A stretch of 64,000 bases of DNA, taken from positions 124,001 to 188,000 of the forward strand of contig CAWDEY010000011.1 of assembly GCA_963801505.1 (NCBI GenBank), read 5' to 3'. The DNA comes from JAOUFP01 sp963801505. GTDB lineage: Bacteria > Nitrospirota > Thermodesulfovibrionia > Thermodesulfovibrionales > UBA6898. The notes beneath the pieces are model-generated. The model saw only the letters and a program-made list of their open reading frames with translations, had not been told where the DNA came from and did no database searches. The position numbers and the translations under genes were made by a program. Shown one piece after another: positions 55,301-63,405 of the stretch (the stretch's first letter is position 1; each line of letters starts with the position of its first letter).

Positions 55301-55563
55301 ATTATCTCCGCCCTTCTGCCTGAAGAGGCGGCCCCGTTTCGGTCAGGCAGAAAAACTGCTTCCTCTGACCGGAATATCTCCCGGTAAAAGTCGATGTCCC
55401 TCTTGAGGATTTCAGCCCTTGATTCGTCCTTTTCCAAAGCAACAAAAGGGGCCTCTTCGATTGCAAGCAACAACGCGGCGGATGATCCATTGAGGTTATA
55501 GATACCGGAGTTTTGCGAGAGCAGCTGCTGAAAATATAGTTTTATGGAAGAAAAAGTCTTCAT
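52369..55563 (-). CDS. mfd: Transcription-repair coupling factor
   Basis: About 1064 residues (start preferred at 55563, MKTFSSIKLYFQ; an upstream in-frame ATG at 55596 lies in repeat-adjacent sequence). Mfd removes stalled RNA polymerase and recruits UvrA to damaged template. Domains in order: UvrB-like N-terminal region (about 1-330), RNA-polymerase-interaction domain with ELELMQIEYEDGRLYIPVQ (about 430-470), helicase lobe 1 with Walker A GDVGYGKTEVAMRAAF and LLIVDEEHKFG (Walker B, DEEH), lobe 2 with TATPIPRTLHMALSGIR, VHNRIG and QLRGRVGRS, and the C-terminal D7 autoinhibitory domain (SFYRRISSL). Shorter than the 1148 residues of Escherichia coli but complete. Convergent with the histidine kinase gene (14 bp apart). 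Confidence 0.93.
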   Translation of the reverse strand: MKTFSSIKLYFQQLLSQNSGIYNLNGSSAALLLAIEEAPFVALEKDESRAEILKRDIDFYREIFRSEEAVFLPDRNGAASSGRRAEIIYNLKESDSVVTSSRNLLTTLWDRQQLVSDSLTIKKGETVDRSTLEGLLILLGYRQADIVVGKGEYSRRGWITDIFPSTAEDPYRIEFFGDEIEHIRIFDIESQRSKQDAEGLFLLPASEPEDMLPLTAVTEGKKFYCLYPEEESGSLPENTLYLSRYSFETLRLASDEADEKNPQAVYLDAGMLSMKGLGILPEERKKLEDIPEKIGKLTANNRVVIVASSKGQMERLKDLFRGKDIILPAVEKKDIRDFEGNIAITVGLLSGGIFLEGLIVLTERELFGERPSVRPIMKSKVSKLLASLDEIAPGDCVVHREHGIGRFTGTVRQGDAEEELELMQIEYEDGRLYIPVQNIQMISKYRAEEGSAPRVDKLGGKTWQRKKERARKKAHEIAEKLMSLYAGRKVARGFTFSSDTELHREFDSFFTYEETPDQARAIEEIKKDMESDKPMDRLVCGDVGYGKTEVAMRAAFKAVFDNRQVAVLVPTTILAEQHVRTFRERFSGFPVTIDYISRFKAKKQIDLTLKSLAHGEIDIIIGTHGLLSQKAVFNRLGLLIVDEEHKFGVAQKEKIKELSRNVDVLNLTATPIPRTLHMALSGIRDVSVIETPPEERLAVKTTVAISNDTLIRDAITRELQREGQVFFVHNRIGDIYKLGEHLAKLVPAAKIAVAHGQMPDGQLEKIMHGFFTGEVTLLVSTAIIGSGLDIPRANTIIIDKADKMGLADLYQLRGRVGRSNLKGHAYFLIPEKALMTEEAKKRLQAIQEMSYLGAGFRLAMKDLEIRGAGNVFGAEQSGNINEIGFDLYIEMLEKEVAELKGIDIQEEIDPVMDLRIPAFIPDEYVSDPLLRLSFYRRISSLKTEKETSEFEAELRDRFGASPQEVINLLDIMRLKNLSKELLITKVQDAHGKVRVNFSPDTKVQPRQIFGLSDKRKGIVRYMPDGFELDLKGCPGKKVFDELYGALKELREGVAPGAETETKKV

Positions 55564-55651
55564 GCCGCGGGATACAGGATTAAAAGTCCCATACATAATT
55601 TTAAAATCTTACCTCGCCCTGCACAAAGAAGAAGACGTGAGTATGCTGAAA

Positions 55652-55750
55652 AATTCCCCCTTAAGAAAGGGGGCGGAGGGGGTTGTTTTTTGATTCCTTC
55701 TCTAATTTCTACTTCACAACCCCCTGTCTCCCCCTTTTCTAAGGGGGAAT
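55652..55750. repeat. MITE-like element with long near-perfect inverted arms
   Basis: ATTCCCCCTTAAGAAAGGGG (start of the left arm, 55652-55686) and its reverse complement on the right (55716-55750) agree at almost every position over about 34 bp. Each arm is itself a small palindrome around TTAAG/CTTAG, so the whole can fold into a long hairpin of about 100 bp with a 29-bp loop. It lies between mfd and hldC. No coding capacity. Confidence 0.75.
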
Positions 55751-55768
55751 CACTTGTCCAGCAATCTT

Positions 55769-55825
55769 TGCCAAAGAGTGGTATTAGCCCTCCCTTTGGA
55801 AAAGGGAGGTTAGGAGGGATTTTAT
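55769..55825 (+). repeat. 57-bp direct repeat, copy 1
   Basis: TGCCAAAGAGTGGTATTAGC begins the unit; the end GGTTAGGAGGGATTTT is identical to copy 2. The 57-bp unit matches copy 2 at 56818-56874 in the same orientation with six differences. Internally it carries the CTCCCTTT..AAAGGGAG palindrome. Confidence 0.75.
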
Positions 55826-55868
55826 AAAATAATGTCATCACTGTTTTCAGACGGTCAATAATTAGCGG

Positions 55869-56330
55869 CTAATCTCTTGTCCTGAGGATCTTCTCTATGA
55901 TCCTTGTGGTAGAGATGCCTTTTACAAAAGGCAGGCTGAGGGTCTCTTTTGCAATATCAGATCCTATTATGTCCTCTTTTTTCCAGTCTCCGCCCTTGAC
56001 CAGGATATCGGGCTTAACGGCCTTTATCAGGTTATAGGGTGTTTTTTCAGAAAAGACCACCACATAATCAACCGTAGCGAGGCCGGCCATGACCTCTGCT
56101 CTGTTTTTTTCGGAGTTTATCGGCCTGCCGGGCTTTATGCCGGACACTGATCTGTCAGAGTTAAGCCCCACGACCAGCACGTCACCGAGCTTCCTGGCCT
56201 GACCCAGGTATCTGACATGGCCCGCATGGAGGATATCGAAACAGCCGTTTGTAAAGACTATCTTTTTCCCCTCTGCCCTGAGCCTGCAGGATATTTTCTG
56301 TATGCCCTTTCTGTCCAGTATCTTTTTCAT
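55869..56330 (-). CDS. hldC: Heptose-1-phosphate adenylyltransferase (HldE adenylyltransferase half)
   Basis: 153 residues from the ATG at 56330. Nucleotidyltransferase fold with the HxGH signature: KIVFTNGCFDILHAGHVRYL (residues about 25-44), then VVGLNSDRSVSGIKPGRP and the ISSTSR-like end FVKGISTTRIIEKI. It transfers AMP to heptose 1-phosphate, the last step before ADP-heptose epimerisation. Its partner kinase is a separate gene at 11305-12264, more than 43 kb away in this window. The start overlaps the stop of the Nudix gene (ATGA), so translation is coupled. A longer upstream frame exists but only by reading into the Nudix gene. Confidence 0.92.
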   Translation of the reverse strand: MKKILDRKGIQKISCRLRAEGKKIVFTNGCFDILHAGHVRYLGQARKLGDVLVVGLNSDRSVSGIKPGRPINSEKNRAEVMAGLATVDYVVVFSEKTPYNLIKAVKPDILVKGGDWKKEDIIGSDIAKETLSLPFVKGISTTRIIEKILRTRD

Positions 56331-56776
56331 GCTCTCAAATAGAGGCTCCGCAGCTTCTCTATTGCTTTTTCTATCATAGTCCTGTCGCCCCTGAAACTGA
56401 CTTTTTCCAGCGCGGCCTCCAGTGAAAACCATTGGGCCTCATCAACCTCTATGTCGTGATCAGCTGTATCGCCGCTCACATATTCCATCAGGAAAAAAAA
56501 TACTGTTTTTCTGCATTTTACATTCTCTTCTTTTATAAAGTACCAGTAATTTATATGACCCAGGCTATCTATAATCCTGCCAATAAGCCCTGTCTCTTCA
56601 TGGACCTCTCTTAAGGCCGCCTCTTCCGTTGTTTCCCCCTTGTTGATTATACCTTTTGGCAGGCACCAGGACTGACCGTTCCTCACGGAAACAAGTATTA
56701 TCTGAACACTGTTATTGGCTTTTTTGAATATGACCCCGCCGGCTGAAGTCTGTTTCTGAAGGGACGCAGGCCTCAT
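56327..56776 (-). CDS. Nudix hydrolase
   Basis: 149 residues if started at the ATG at 56776. The Nudix box is intact: GIINKGETTEEAALREVHEETGLI (G-x5-E-x7-R-E-x2-E-E-x-G, split over about residues 50-73). The strand ASLQKQTSAGGVIFKK leads into the fold, and LGHINYWYFIKEENVKC is the usual beta insertion. A longer frame to 56851 adds 25 residues that are encoded by the intergenic repeat (KGGKIPLFGKEGRGEIF) and should not be trusted. Such MutT/Ap4A-type enzymes hydrolyse nucleoside diphosphates linked to other groups; the substrate is unknown. Coupled to hldC downstream. Confidence 0.82.
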   Translation of the reverse strand: MRPASLQKQTSAGGVIFKKANNSVQIILVSVRNGQSWCLPKGIINKGETTEEAALREVHEETGLIGRIIDSLGHINYWYFIKEENVKCRKTVFFFLMEYVSGDTADHDIEVDEAQWFSLEAALEKVSFRGDRTMIEKAIEKLRSLYLRA

Positions 56777-56817
56777 TTCACATATACCGGATCGAAAAAT
56801 CTCCCCTCGCCCCTCTT

Positions 56818-56874
56818 TGCCAAAGAGGGGTATTTTTCCTCCCTTTGGCAAAGGGAGGTTAGGAGGGATTTTCT
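56818..56874 (+). repeat. 57-bp direct repeat, copy 2
   Basis: Same orientation as 55769-55825, 51 of 57 positions identical by eye. It lies just upstream of the Nudix gene's likely start and supplies the spurious N-terminal extension of its open frame. The two copies bracket nudix-hldC. Confidence 0.75.
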
Positions 56875-56958
56875 GATAGTCATGTGCATACTATTTCTAG
56901 ACGGTTCGCAAGTCGTATTTAATGCTTCTTTCAACTGCTTCACGCAATACCCAATATC

Positions 56959-57369
56959 TCATAAAACATCATCGCCTTTTGTTACAGCCTCCATTATATT
57001 CTGCCTCAGCCTCACCGGTTTCATGTCCTGACCTACACAGCCGAGTTTCACTGTAGCTTCTACAAGTTTTTCACCTGTGTTGTCTCTGCTGATAGAATGC
57101 CGAAATACTATGGAGGCAGGACCAACCTTCTCAACATTAGTTTCTACCGCCATAATATCTCCGTACCTCCCGGGTGATACATACTTTAAAGCCGCCTCAG
57201 CAACAACAAAATATACACCTTCGTCCATCAGCTTTCTTAGACTCACGCCCCTGGCCTCAAAAAATTCCGTTCGCGCACGTTCGACATATCTGAGATAATT
57301 GGCGTAATAGACAACACCACCGCAGTCAGTGTCCTCATAATATATTCGTAGCTTAAGGGTATGACTCAT
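56959..57369 (-). CDS. YbgC/FcbJ-type acyl-CoA thioesterase
   Basis: A 136-residue hot-dog-fold thioesterase. The signature near the N-terminus is complete: RIYYEDTDCGGVVYYANYLR with the catalytic Asp, then YVERARTEFFEARGVSLRKL. Family members hydrolyse acyl-CoA or 4-hydroxybenzoyl-CoA; YbgC proteins also associate with the Tol-Pal/phospholipid machinery. No tol genes are here. The ATG overlaps the rseP stop by one base (TAATG), so it is the last gene of the uppS-cdsA-dxr-rseP unit. Confidence 0.85.
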   Translation of the reverse strand: MSHTLKLRIYYEDTDCGGVVYYANYLRYVERARTEFFEARGVSLRKLMDEGVYFVVAEAALKYVSPGRYGDIMAVETNVEKVGPASIVFRHSISRDNTGEKLVEATVKLGCVGQDMKPVRLRQNIMEAVTKGDDVL

Positions 57370-58724
57370 TACTGGAACATCTTCCCTGCAAAAAGCCTCA
57401 CTATATCATTGTAAAAAGCAAAGGCCATGAGAGACAGGAGCAAGACAAGACCTGCTCTTTGGGCGATCATCACCACATTTTCATTGAGCGGTCTTCTTAT
57501 CACAGCTTCAATGCCGAGAAACAGGATATGCCCGCCATCCAGTATGGGTATCGGAAGAAGGTTCAGAACTCCAAGGTTAATACTAATGACCGCCATAAAG
57601 GTAAAAAAGTTTAAGGCCCCCTGGGAGGCCTGTTCGCCTGCCATCTGGAATATCATAATAGGCCCGCCTATTGTATTTGAAGGGATCACGCGCTGAATGA
57701 GTTTCACCATAGAAATAAGGGTGAGTGCCGATATGTCCCACGTCCTCTTGATTCCGAGTGAAACAGATTCAAACAGTCCGAACTTTTTGATAAAATCATT
57801 CCCAAGAGGTTTTATGCCGATAAGGCCTATGGCCTTTTCCTCTCCGTCCGGGGTCTTATAAACCTCTTTCTTTGGGGTTATGGTCATATCCATGACCTGT
57901 TGACCTCTTTGTATCCGAAGCAGTAGCGGTTTTTCAGGATTTTCATGTATGAGGGCTGTCATGCCCTGCCAGGTCTTCAGGGTTGCCCCGTTGATCGCTA
58001 TGATCCTGTCGCCTTTTAAAAGCCCCCCCTCAGCAGCGCGCGAGCCTTTCATCACCTCTCCCACCACAGGCAAAACGAGCGGCCCTATACCCACAGACCA
58101 GACCTCTTTATCTTCACCAAAAATATTCTTCTCAATTTTTTTCTCAGGGCTTACCTGGACCTCGATAGGGACATTGTTTCTTTTGACTTTAAATAATAGT
58201 TTTTTGCCTGAATTATCGTTGATGGCCTCCGCGATATCATTCCAGGTCTCGACATTTTTACCATCTATCTGAAGGACCCTGTCCCCGGTCAACAGGCCTG
58301 CTGCTGCAGCAGGGGAATTCCCCTCTACATCACCGATATCAGGAAGAGGGACCGGCACGCCGGAGAGAAAAACCAGGACAAAAATAAAGGCAGCAAATAC
58401 AAGATTGAAAAACGGACCGGAAAAAACAATCAAAAAACGCTTCCAGACAGGCTGGAAATTATAGGCCCTGAACTTTTCTTCCTCAGGTATCTCTTCCTCC
58501 TCCTGGGGAGTATCTGACTGTCCAAGCATCTTCACATATCCGCCCAGGGGGACCGCAGAAATAAGGTATTCCGTATCACCAAATTTCCTGCCTATTATTT
58601 TAGGACCAAATCCCAGAGAAAATTTCAGGACCTTCACTCCGAGCAGTTTTGCCAAAATAAAGTGTCCGAATTCATGGACGAATATCAAAATCCCAAGCAG
58701 GACTGCGGCATAAATTATTATCAT
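57369..58724 (-). CDS. rseP: Site-2 protease RseP (membrane zinc metalloprotease)
   Basis: A 451-residue inner-membrane protease that cleaves anti-sigma factors and signal peptides inside the membrane. Zinc site HEFGH in ILIFVHEFGHFILAKLL (first helix, about residue 18), two PDZ-like domains (around 115-190 with AAAAGLLTGDRVLQIDGK and around 205-285 with AAEGGLLKGDRIIAINGA), and the third metal ligand region NLLPIPILDGGHILFLGIE (about 395). The substrate-gating GFGPKIIGRKFGDTEY segment is intact. Classical position directly after dxr: its start overlaps the dxr stop (ATGA). Regulates envelope stress in relatives; no RseA homologue is in view. Confidence 0.95.
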   Translation of the reverse strand: MIIIYAAVLLGILIFVHEFGHFILAKLLGVKVLKFSLGFGPKIIGRKFGDTEYLISAVPLGGYVKMLGQSDTPQEEEEIPEEEKFRAYNFQPVWKRFLIVFSGPFFNLVFAAFIFVLVFLSGVPVPLPDIGDVEGNSPAAAAGLLTGDRVLQIDGKNVETWNDIAEAINDNSGKKLLFKVKRNNVPIEVQVSPEKKIEKNIFGEDKEVWSVGIGPLVLPVVGEVMKGSRAAEGGLLKGDRIIAINGATLKTWQGMTALIHENPEKPLLLRIQRGQQVMDMTITPKKEVYKTPDGEEKAIGLIGIKPLGNDFIKKFGLFESVSLGIKRTWDISALTLISMVKLIQRVIPSNTIGGPIMIFQMAGEQASQGALNFFTFMAVISINLGVLNLLPIPILDGGHILFLGIEAVIRRPLNENVVMIAQRAGLVLLLSLMAFAFYNDIVRLFAGKMFQ

Positions 58725-59884
58725 ACTCTTAACTCCTTAATATAACGTTCGGCTTTCCCCCTTGCCCACCTGTCGGCTTCAAGCACCTCATCCAGATCAG
58801 GCTCCCGGTTTACCATATGACCTTCAACGATCTTGCTTACCACAGCCGGTATATCATTAAAACCAATTTTACTGTCCAAAAAAGCGTACACAGCGATTTC
58901 ATTGGCAGCATTCAGTACAGCCGGTAAAGTCCCGCCTGTTCTTATCGCCTCATACGCATACAAAAGACAGGGGAACAAATCACGATCAGGTTTCCTGAAA
59001 GTCAGAGGGCCGATATGTTCAAGCTCAAGACCCGGGATCGGTTCAGAAAGCCTCTCAGGATAAGACAGCGCATATGATATCGGCCCCCGCATGTCAGGCA
59101 TGGACATCTGGGCCATACAACTCCTGTCCCTGAATTCTACCAGGGAATGTATTATGCTTTGCGGATGTATCAGCACATCAATTTTTTCAGGAGGCAGATC
59201 GAAAAGCCAGCAGGCCTCAATGACCTCAAGCCCCTTGTTCATCAGGGTCGCTGAATCTATAGTGATCTTCCTGCCCATGCTCCAGTTGGGATGCTTCAGC
59301 GCATCTTTTGCCTTTATGTCCTTCAGCTCATTTTTGGTCTTATTTACGAAGGGCCCGCCCGAGGCTGTCAGGATTATTCTCCTGATGTCCGCGTCTGTCG
59401 TGTCCTTCCAGACACTGGGCAACAGCCGAATGCTCGCTGTCCACAGGGATGATCCTGACCCCGTGGAGCTTCGCTTCCTTCATTACGATATCGCCGGCCA
59501 TCACGAGAGCCTCCTTGTTGGCAAGGCCTATGGTCTTTCCTGCTTTTATGGCGGTAAGCGTCGGCAGCAGCCCTGCAGAACCGACTATTGCGGAAATGAC
59601 CAGATCAGCTGCGGGATGCGCTGCAACACGGTCGAGGCCTTCATCCCCGAGAGTATCTCAGTCCCTTACTTTTGACCAAGCCTTTTCCCCAGGGCATGGG
59701 CAGAACCCGGGTCTGCAACAGCGACTACCTCGGGACTGAATGCCTTTATCTGCTGCTCAAGCAGGTCGATGTTGCTTCCTGCGGACAGGCCGACCACCCT
59801 GAACCGTTCCCTGTTTTGCGCTATTACCTCAAGGGTGCTCCGGCCTATCGAACCCGTAGAGCCCAGGATAGCGATATTCTTCAT
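58721..59884 (-). CDS. dxr: 1-deoxy-D-xylulose-5-phosphate reductoisomerase, about three frameshifts
   Basis: DXR makes 2-C-methylerythritol 4-phosphate, the committed step of the MEP isoprenoid pathway. N-terminal NADPH domain: IAILGSTGSIGRSTLEVIA and VVGLSAGSNIDLLEQQ (to about residue 72). The frame is lost near 59645-59665; a middle frame gives AADLVISAIVGSAGLLPTL, AGKTIGLANKEALVMAGD and GVRIIPVDSEHSAVAQCLEG; a further shift near 59410 gives RRIILTASGGPFVNKT, the catalytic WSMGRKITIDSATLMNKGLE and the C-terminal domain. Repaired length about 387 residues is normal. All conserved blocks are present, which argues for sequence error. It sits between cdsA and rseP as in most bacteria. Confidence 0.85.
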
Positions 59885-59937
59885 CTGTCAATTATACAAA
59901 ATATACAGGCTTTTTATCGCTGATTCCGGAAGCCGGT

Positions 59938-60730
59938 TCAGTGAATCAGCCCCATGGCAAGACAGACCCAGTAGAAGACAGGCCCTGCAAAGGTGACACC
60001 GTCAAGCTTGTCCAGCACCCCTCCGTGACCAGGCACGATATTGCTTGAATCCTTTACCCCTGCATCACGTTTGAACATCGACTCGACAAGATCGCCGATC
60101 ATGGTGGAAAATCCGACGGCCAGTCCGATGATCACCATCTGCAGCAAGTGTCAGTTGGGCGAGGAGTGTCGCCTTTATCAGTGCAACCCCGATTATGCCG
60201 CCAAGCAGCGACCCGACAGCGCCTTCAACAGTCTTCTTGGGGCTTATCTCCGGATACAGCTTTCTTTTGCCGATGCTCCTGCCGACATAAAAGGCCGCAC
60301 TGTCGGCCCCCCATACCGCAGAATAAAGCATGACTATCCAGACAGGCCCCGCCTGGACAAGGCTCAGCTGAAAAGTGAGAAGGCCGGGGATATAAAAAAG
60401 ACCGAAGACCACAGCCGCAGCAGCTGAAATAGAGCCGGCGGCGTCACGCTTCAGAAAAAGGCGCAGCGTCATGGTCGTCAGCACCGCAATCAGGGCAGCC
60501 TGAGAGAAGCTCTCCGGGGCCATAAAAAAAACCACAGGCAGGGCCGTCCCCCAGAGAAGTCCCCAATACATCAGAAGTCCCCTGATTCCCGACATGGCAT
60601 AAAACTCGGCGAGCCCGGCGGTAGAGAAAAAAGTCATCAGAAAAAGAAAATACTTCGGGGGCAGATACATCACATAGCAGTATAAAAGCGGCACTGTGAG
60701 CAGGGCCATGAGAAGCCGTTTAAGATGCAT
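59938..60730 (-). CDS. cdsA: Phosphatidate cytidylyltransferase, one frameshift
   Basis: Makes CDP-diacylglycerol from phosphatidate and CTP in the inner membrane, the precursor of all phospholipids. Repaired length about 264 residues with seven or eight membrane helices (LLMALLTVPLLYCYVMYL at the start). The cytoplasmic block SIGKRKLYPEISPKKTVEG and, in the second frame, FKRDAGVKDSSNIVPGHGG with LDKLDGV are the CdsA signature. The frame shift is at about 60130-60147, where LLAQLTL is followed in the next frame by LQMVIIGLAVGFSTMIGD. Its start overlaps the end of uppS. Confidence 0.85.
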
Positions 60731-61442
60731 CCGACCTCACTGAGATCTTGCCGAAGCGTCTCTCCCTGGTTTTGAAAGTCCTGTATGGCCAGCAGGAATT
60801 CCTCCCTGTCAAAATCCGGCCACAGGGTATCAGCAAAAGTAGAGCTCCGCGTAAGCGCTCTGCCACAGCAGGAAATTGCTCAACCGTCTCTCCCCGCTTG
60901 TCCTGATGATCAGGTCAGGATGAGGCAACCCCGCGGTATCGAGCTCGGGAGCTGAACAACTTCTCCGTGATCTCATCAGGCTTCAGACGGTCATCCATCA
61001 TCTTTTTGACCGCCCTGACAATCTCGCTTCGTCCGCTGTAGCTCAGCGCCGCCACCAGGTTCAGCCCGCTGTTTCCCGCGCTCTGCTCCTCGGTCTTCCT
61101 GATCAGCTCCTGTATATTTTCAGGAAGACGCCATATCTCCCCAATGGCCCTGAAGACAACATTCTTTCTGATCAGTCCGGCAAATTCGTTCCTGAGGTAA
61201 AGTTCGAGGATCTTCATCAGGGTGGTGACTTCAGACTGCGGCCGCTGCCAGTTTTCGGTGGAAAACGCATACAGGGTCACACATTTGATCCCCAGTTCGA
61301 TGGCGACATCGATGATCTCCTTGGATCTTTCAGCCCCACGCCTGTGGCCCTCAATCCGCGGAAGGCCGCGCAGTTCAGCCCACCTTCCGTTGCCATCCAT
61401 TATTATTCCGACATGGGCCGGAATCCTTCCCGACAAATTCAC
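60720..61442 (-). CDS. uppS: Isoprenyl (undecaprenyl) diphosphate synthase, frameshifted in its C-terminal half
   Basis: UppS makes the C55 lipid carrier for peptidoglycan and O-antigen. The first 165 residues are intact: HVGIIMDGNGRWAELRGLPR with the catalytic Asp, GHRRGAERSKEII and VTLYAFSTENWQRPQSEV. The frame then breaks at about 60920-60930; the next frame continues LPHPDLIIRTSGERRLSNFL, LLWQSAYAELYF, and a second break near 60842 leads to ADTLWPDFDREEFLLAI and a tail ending at about 60720-60735. All the family's conserved regions are covered, so I treat it as one functional gene misread twice. The exact stop is uncertain because the end runs into the cdsA start. Confidence 0.83.
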
Positions 61443-61446
61443 CGTC

Positions 61447-63106
61447 TTACCTTCCCTTCACCGAATACACGGAGAGCATCGTACCCAGAGGGTTTTCGCC
61501 CTTGAGGATGTTTTCGAACTTTACTCCCAAAAACGGGCTCGACAGGACTATTATTTTATCACCCGCGACCGCATAGTCCAGCAGACTCGCCCTTTATGTC
61601 CGTCCACCAGCACACCCTCCTCCATCGCAAATCCGTTCCACCAGTAGTTTTTCAGGCGGGAACTTTTATACCCAATACTTTTTGCCATTTCAGCAAGAGG
61701 GACCCGTTGCACAACCAGGACTTCCCTGTTTCTGGGAACGAGCCTGTCTTTGACGGACCATTCGCCGACATCCAAATAACAGTCGGAGCCTCTTTTTTGA
61801 ATTAAGTGAGAAAACCGCCGGTAGATGTCTTGCTCCTCCAGACCTTGAGCCCGTTGGAATCAAAAAGGTTCAGGTAGCCTCTTTCATCATAGGCAAAAAC
61901 CATCTTCTCCTTGTCAGGCACTTCGATATACGCAAAATCATAAATATTCACGCCTTCGGGAAGTCTGACCTTTCCGCCTATTTTGTAGTCTCCATCCCAT
62001 TTCAATAAAAATATGTCGCCTTTAAAACCGTCTGAATTTGAATAGGCCTGCGCGATAAGATCAGTTCCGATTTTCCGGAGAAAATATTTCCCCTCCCAGA
62101 GTTTCTTGAATGTACTGCCTTGCAGTTCATATATATCGGAAACAACCTCCCCGTTCCGCATAAGTGTAATGACGACTTCGTCCTTGCCGTTTTTATTGAG
62201 GTCGATGGCGTCTATCCAGAGATGGTCATCGGAAGCAGTACCCTTTATCTCCCAGAGCAACTGCAGGTCGGAAGCAGGCACGTAGGCGCGTGCGTCTTTG
62301 CCGGTGCTCAGCAGGATCTTCTGCTTGCCGTCCCCGTCAAAATCGCCTGTTGTCACAAGCCGTGCTCCGTAGGGCAGATTGTACGAAAGCACAGCATCGC
62401 CTGCTTGCGGAGTAAAGTGCTCAGCACCGAACTGGAGTTCCTTGGCGTATGCTACATCGACTTTGATCTGGGTCTCAAAAAATTGAGAGCCGTCAGACAC
62501 CCATAAGAGCTTCTCCACGACAAGTGTGCCTTTATCAGCCTCCCTGGACGTCAGAATAAGGGCGATATCAGCGCCAAGTCTTCTGGCCTCATTAAGTACA
62601 AAAGTCTGATCAGTGGTTTCAAGTGCTGTGTCTATCATCTCTATCCTTCCGGTCTCTTTGAGTTTACGGTAATATTCATCCGCAAGATACCAGTCCATCT
62701 TTTTGTCCTGGCAAAACATTACCTTCACCTTTGTCCCGGATATCCTGACCTTGTCGCCTACCTTTGCCTTGCCCGCAACTATCACGCCGTTTGAAGTCTC
62801 CTGCTGAACGTCCTTTACTTCCATTTTTCCTGTTACAGACTCGACCCTGCCAAGGATCTCTCCGGTTACAGGATGTATAAAAGGCTCTCCTTCACTCAGG
62901 ATATTCAGTCTCATGCCGGGTAGTATTTCGTTTTTCAGGCCAATGTCTATAACTACCTTGTCTCCTTCCACGCCGGTTATCTTTCCGGTGACCGGTTTAA
63001 AAAACTTTAGGGTACTGTCCCTGAGTGTTATTGTCGGATCTTCTCCAGCAAAAGCAAAAGAAGCCATAATAAAAGAGCAGAGAGTAATCAGTAAAGTCCG
63101 TCTCAT
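61447..63106 (-). CDS. Exported FlgT-C-like plus FG-GAP/VCBS repeat protein, at least two frameshifts
   Basis: About 550 residues when repaired. A signal peptide (LLITLCSFIMASFAFAGED) is followed by a region with GKITGVEGDKVVIDIGLKNE and VKDVQQETSNGVIVAGKAKVGDKVRIS (shown in part), resembling the FlgT C-terminal/flagellar-assembly beta domain. Further on are Asp/Gly-rich calcium-type repeats VTTGDFDGDGKQKILLS and AIDLNKNGKDEVVITL, the FG-GAP/VCBS blades of a beta-propeller. The first frame stops at 61802 after KTSTGGFL; another frame gives KRGSDCYLDVGEWSVKDRLV, and a third, beyond about 61590, ends KGENPLGTMLSVYSVKGR at 61447. It ends 5 bp before uppS begins. Function is unknown; a periplasmic or surface role is likely. 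Confidence 0.75.
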
Positions 63107-63268
63107 CTATAATCCTCCCGGAAGTCAATTGGACATAAAAGACCGTATATTCAGCCAGTTATACACTATAGCACAAACCTTAAATAAGGATAAAGAAGTC
63201 TGATCAAGCAAATACCCATGCTGTAACAACTCTCATCCCGGTATTTGTCGTTTCCATGATTGACAGGT

Positions 63269-63386
63269 TCGTAAAAAGTCCTTTCCAAGACTGTCATTCC
63301 CGAAGTCCTTAATCGGGAATCCATTCTTTTTAAGAAGTTACACGTCTCTGGATTCCCGCCTTCGCGGGGATGACGACTTTTTACGA
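63269..63386. repeat. 118-bp MITE-like element with 12-bp terminal inverted repeats and nested palindromes
   Basis: TCGTAAAAAGTC (63269-63280) and GACTTTTTACGA (63375-63386) are exact inverted ends. Inside lie two palindromes: GTCATTCCCG..CGGGAATCC and GGATTCCCG..CGGGGATGAC, the same core as in the elements at 25253 and 27114. It lies in the 299-bp space between the VCBS gene and the glycoside hydrolase. The rest of the space (63107-63268) shows no gene. Confidence 0.8.
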
Positions 63387-63405
63387 GTTCATCATGAAGT
63401 GCAGG

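Noticed and set aside
56777..56851. 25-residue N-terminal extension of the Nudix protein
   Set aside because: It is encoded by an intergenic repeat; the downstream ATG at 56776 fits the family's start.
58721..60730. Treating dxr and cdsA as true pseudogenes
   Set aside because: All conserved blocks remain and the genes are essential in relatives; repair by single-base shifts is the simpler explanation. Programmed frameshifting is also unlikely because no slippery heptamer with a stimulatory structure recurs at these places.
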